This document shows, in pieces, positions 5,144 to 5,545 of a DNA stretch of 5,545 nt. The stretch covers positions 1 through 5,545 of the forward strand of contig WFYK01000172.1 of NCBI GenBank assembly GCA_015490105.1. Direction: 5' to 3'. Below the pieces are notes generated by a model, which was given only the letters and a program-made list of their open reading frames with translations, ran no database searches and was not told the DNA's origin. The stretch is from Aquificaceae bacterium (GTDB taxonomy: Bacteria; Aquificota; Aquificia; Aquificales; Aquificaceae). Position 1 is the stretch's first letter. Each line of letters opens with the position of its first letter. A program made the position numbers and the translations under genes.

Positions 5144-5545
5144 TCTTTTAACTTTAAGTCTCTTGGCTCAGGATCTAAAGGAAAGCATAGAACTGAGCGT
5201 GAAGGTCGTAGACCGGCTGGAGATAGAAAAAGAGAAACTGATCCCCCCGGAAAGGTTATCCCTTCCCCAAGATTTCCAGATTTTAGATCTTTCTTATGAA
5301 CTTATAGAACCTCCCGAGGACATAGAAGAGAAACCTCCTACCGTCCCCGAGGACGTCAAAGGTTGCGGTGTGCCCAAAGATCGTCGCATCTTCGCAAAGG
5401 CTCTCAAGCTTTATCGAGAGGGCAAACTTCTCAGAGCGAGAGAAAAACTATACGACCTTATAAGCATTCAAAACTCCCCTTTTTCTCTCGAAGGCAGGTA
5501 TCTGCTCGCTGTGATTGAACTCCAAAGAGGTGAAAAGGAAACAGC
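5118..5545 (+). CDS. Secreted TPR-like protein, C-terminus cut by the window edge
   Basis: A frame with no stop runs from the ATG at 5118 to the right edge (142 codons and 2 bases), so the protein is partial. MWKATLLFSLLTLSLLAQ looks like a Sec signal peptide cleaved after LLA (residue 17), giving a periplasmic protein. An acidic, Pro-rich region follows (about 44-82, with VPEDVKGCGVPKD near its end). After it come helices resembling tetratricopeptide repeats, AKALKLYREGKLLRAREKLYDL (about 92-113) and GRYLLAVIELQRGEKETA at the edge. Such proteins usually act as protein-interaction scaffolds, and the partner cannot be told here. A ribosome-binding site GGGGGAT lies 4 nt before the ATG, inside pspA. 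The 26-nt overlap with pspA in another frame suggests co-transcription. I do not recognise a named family. Confidence 0.75.
   Translation, partial: MWKATLLFSLLTLSLLAQDLKESIELSVKVVDRLEIEKEKLIPPERLSLPQDFQILDLSYELIEPPEDIEEKPPTVPEDVKGCGVPKDRRIFAKALKLYREGKLLRAREKLYDLISIQNSPFSLEGRYLLAVIELQRGEKET

Overview
The window looks like chromosomal DNA from a thermophilic bacterium of the Aquificales, close to Hydrogenobacter, Thermocrinis or Aquifex. The strongest clue is the gene at 4508-5143. It matches, as I recall it, the metal-independent phosphoserine phosphatase PspA of Hydrogenobacter thermophilus in length (211 aa) and at many signature segments. Lys/Glu-rich proteins, tightly overlapping genes, an archaeal-type riboflavin-pathway reductase and a CDP-alcohol phosphotransferase with a possible inositol-phosphate-type motif fit the same lineage. 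The assignment is inferred from sequence reading, not from a database search.

Left half (1-2826), minus strand. A compact operon begins at ilvC (2826, reading leftward). It runs ilvC, then a CDP-alcohol phosphatidyltransferase, a stand-alone Rib7/ArfC-like reductase and a small three-helix membrane protein. The junctions overlap by 4, 1 and 19 nt, so translation is probably coupled. A 61-bp gap without a convincing terminator separates this from a small lipoprotein gene that runs off the left edge (179 to 1). The operon mixes branched-chain amino acid synthesis, phospholipid head-group transfer and flavin synthesis, with no obvious single pathway.

Centre (2827-2938). This is a 112-bp divergent promoter region between ilvC and a multicopper oxidase gene. 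It carries a perfect TATAAT box for ilvC lying inside a 13-bp inverted repeat, and a second inverted repeat (arms TTTTCA/TGAAAA) on the oxidase side.

Right half (2939-5545), plus strand. A Tat-exported, probably lipid-anchored multicopper oxidase is split by one in-frame TGA (3662-3664). Every copper-ligand motif is otherwise intact and the frame is unchanged. The gene ends in a clear intrinsic terminator whose stem overlaps its last codons. pspA follows at once with a GTG start, no Shine-Dalgarno sequence and a TAAAAT box about 10 nt upstream, which suggests a leaderless transcript. The last gene, a secreted TPR-like protein, starts inside pspA (26-nt overlap) and is cut by the right edge.

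I see no mobile element, CRISPR array, tRNA or rRNA. The most unusual point is the single-nonsense split of an otherwise intact multicopper oxidase. I find no evidence for a wholly new multi-gene system.
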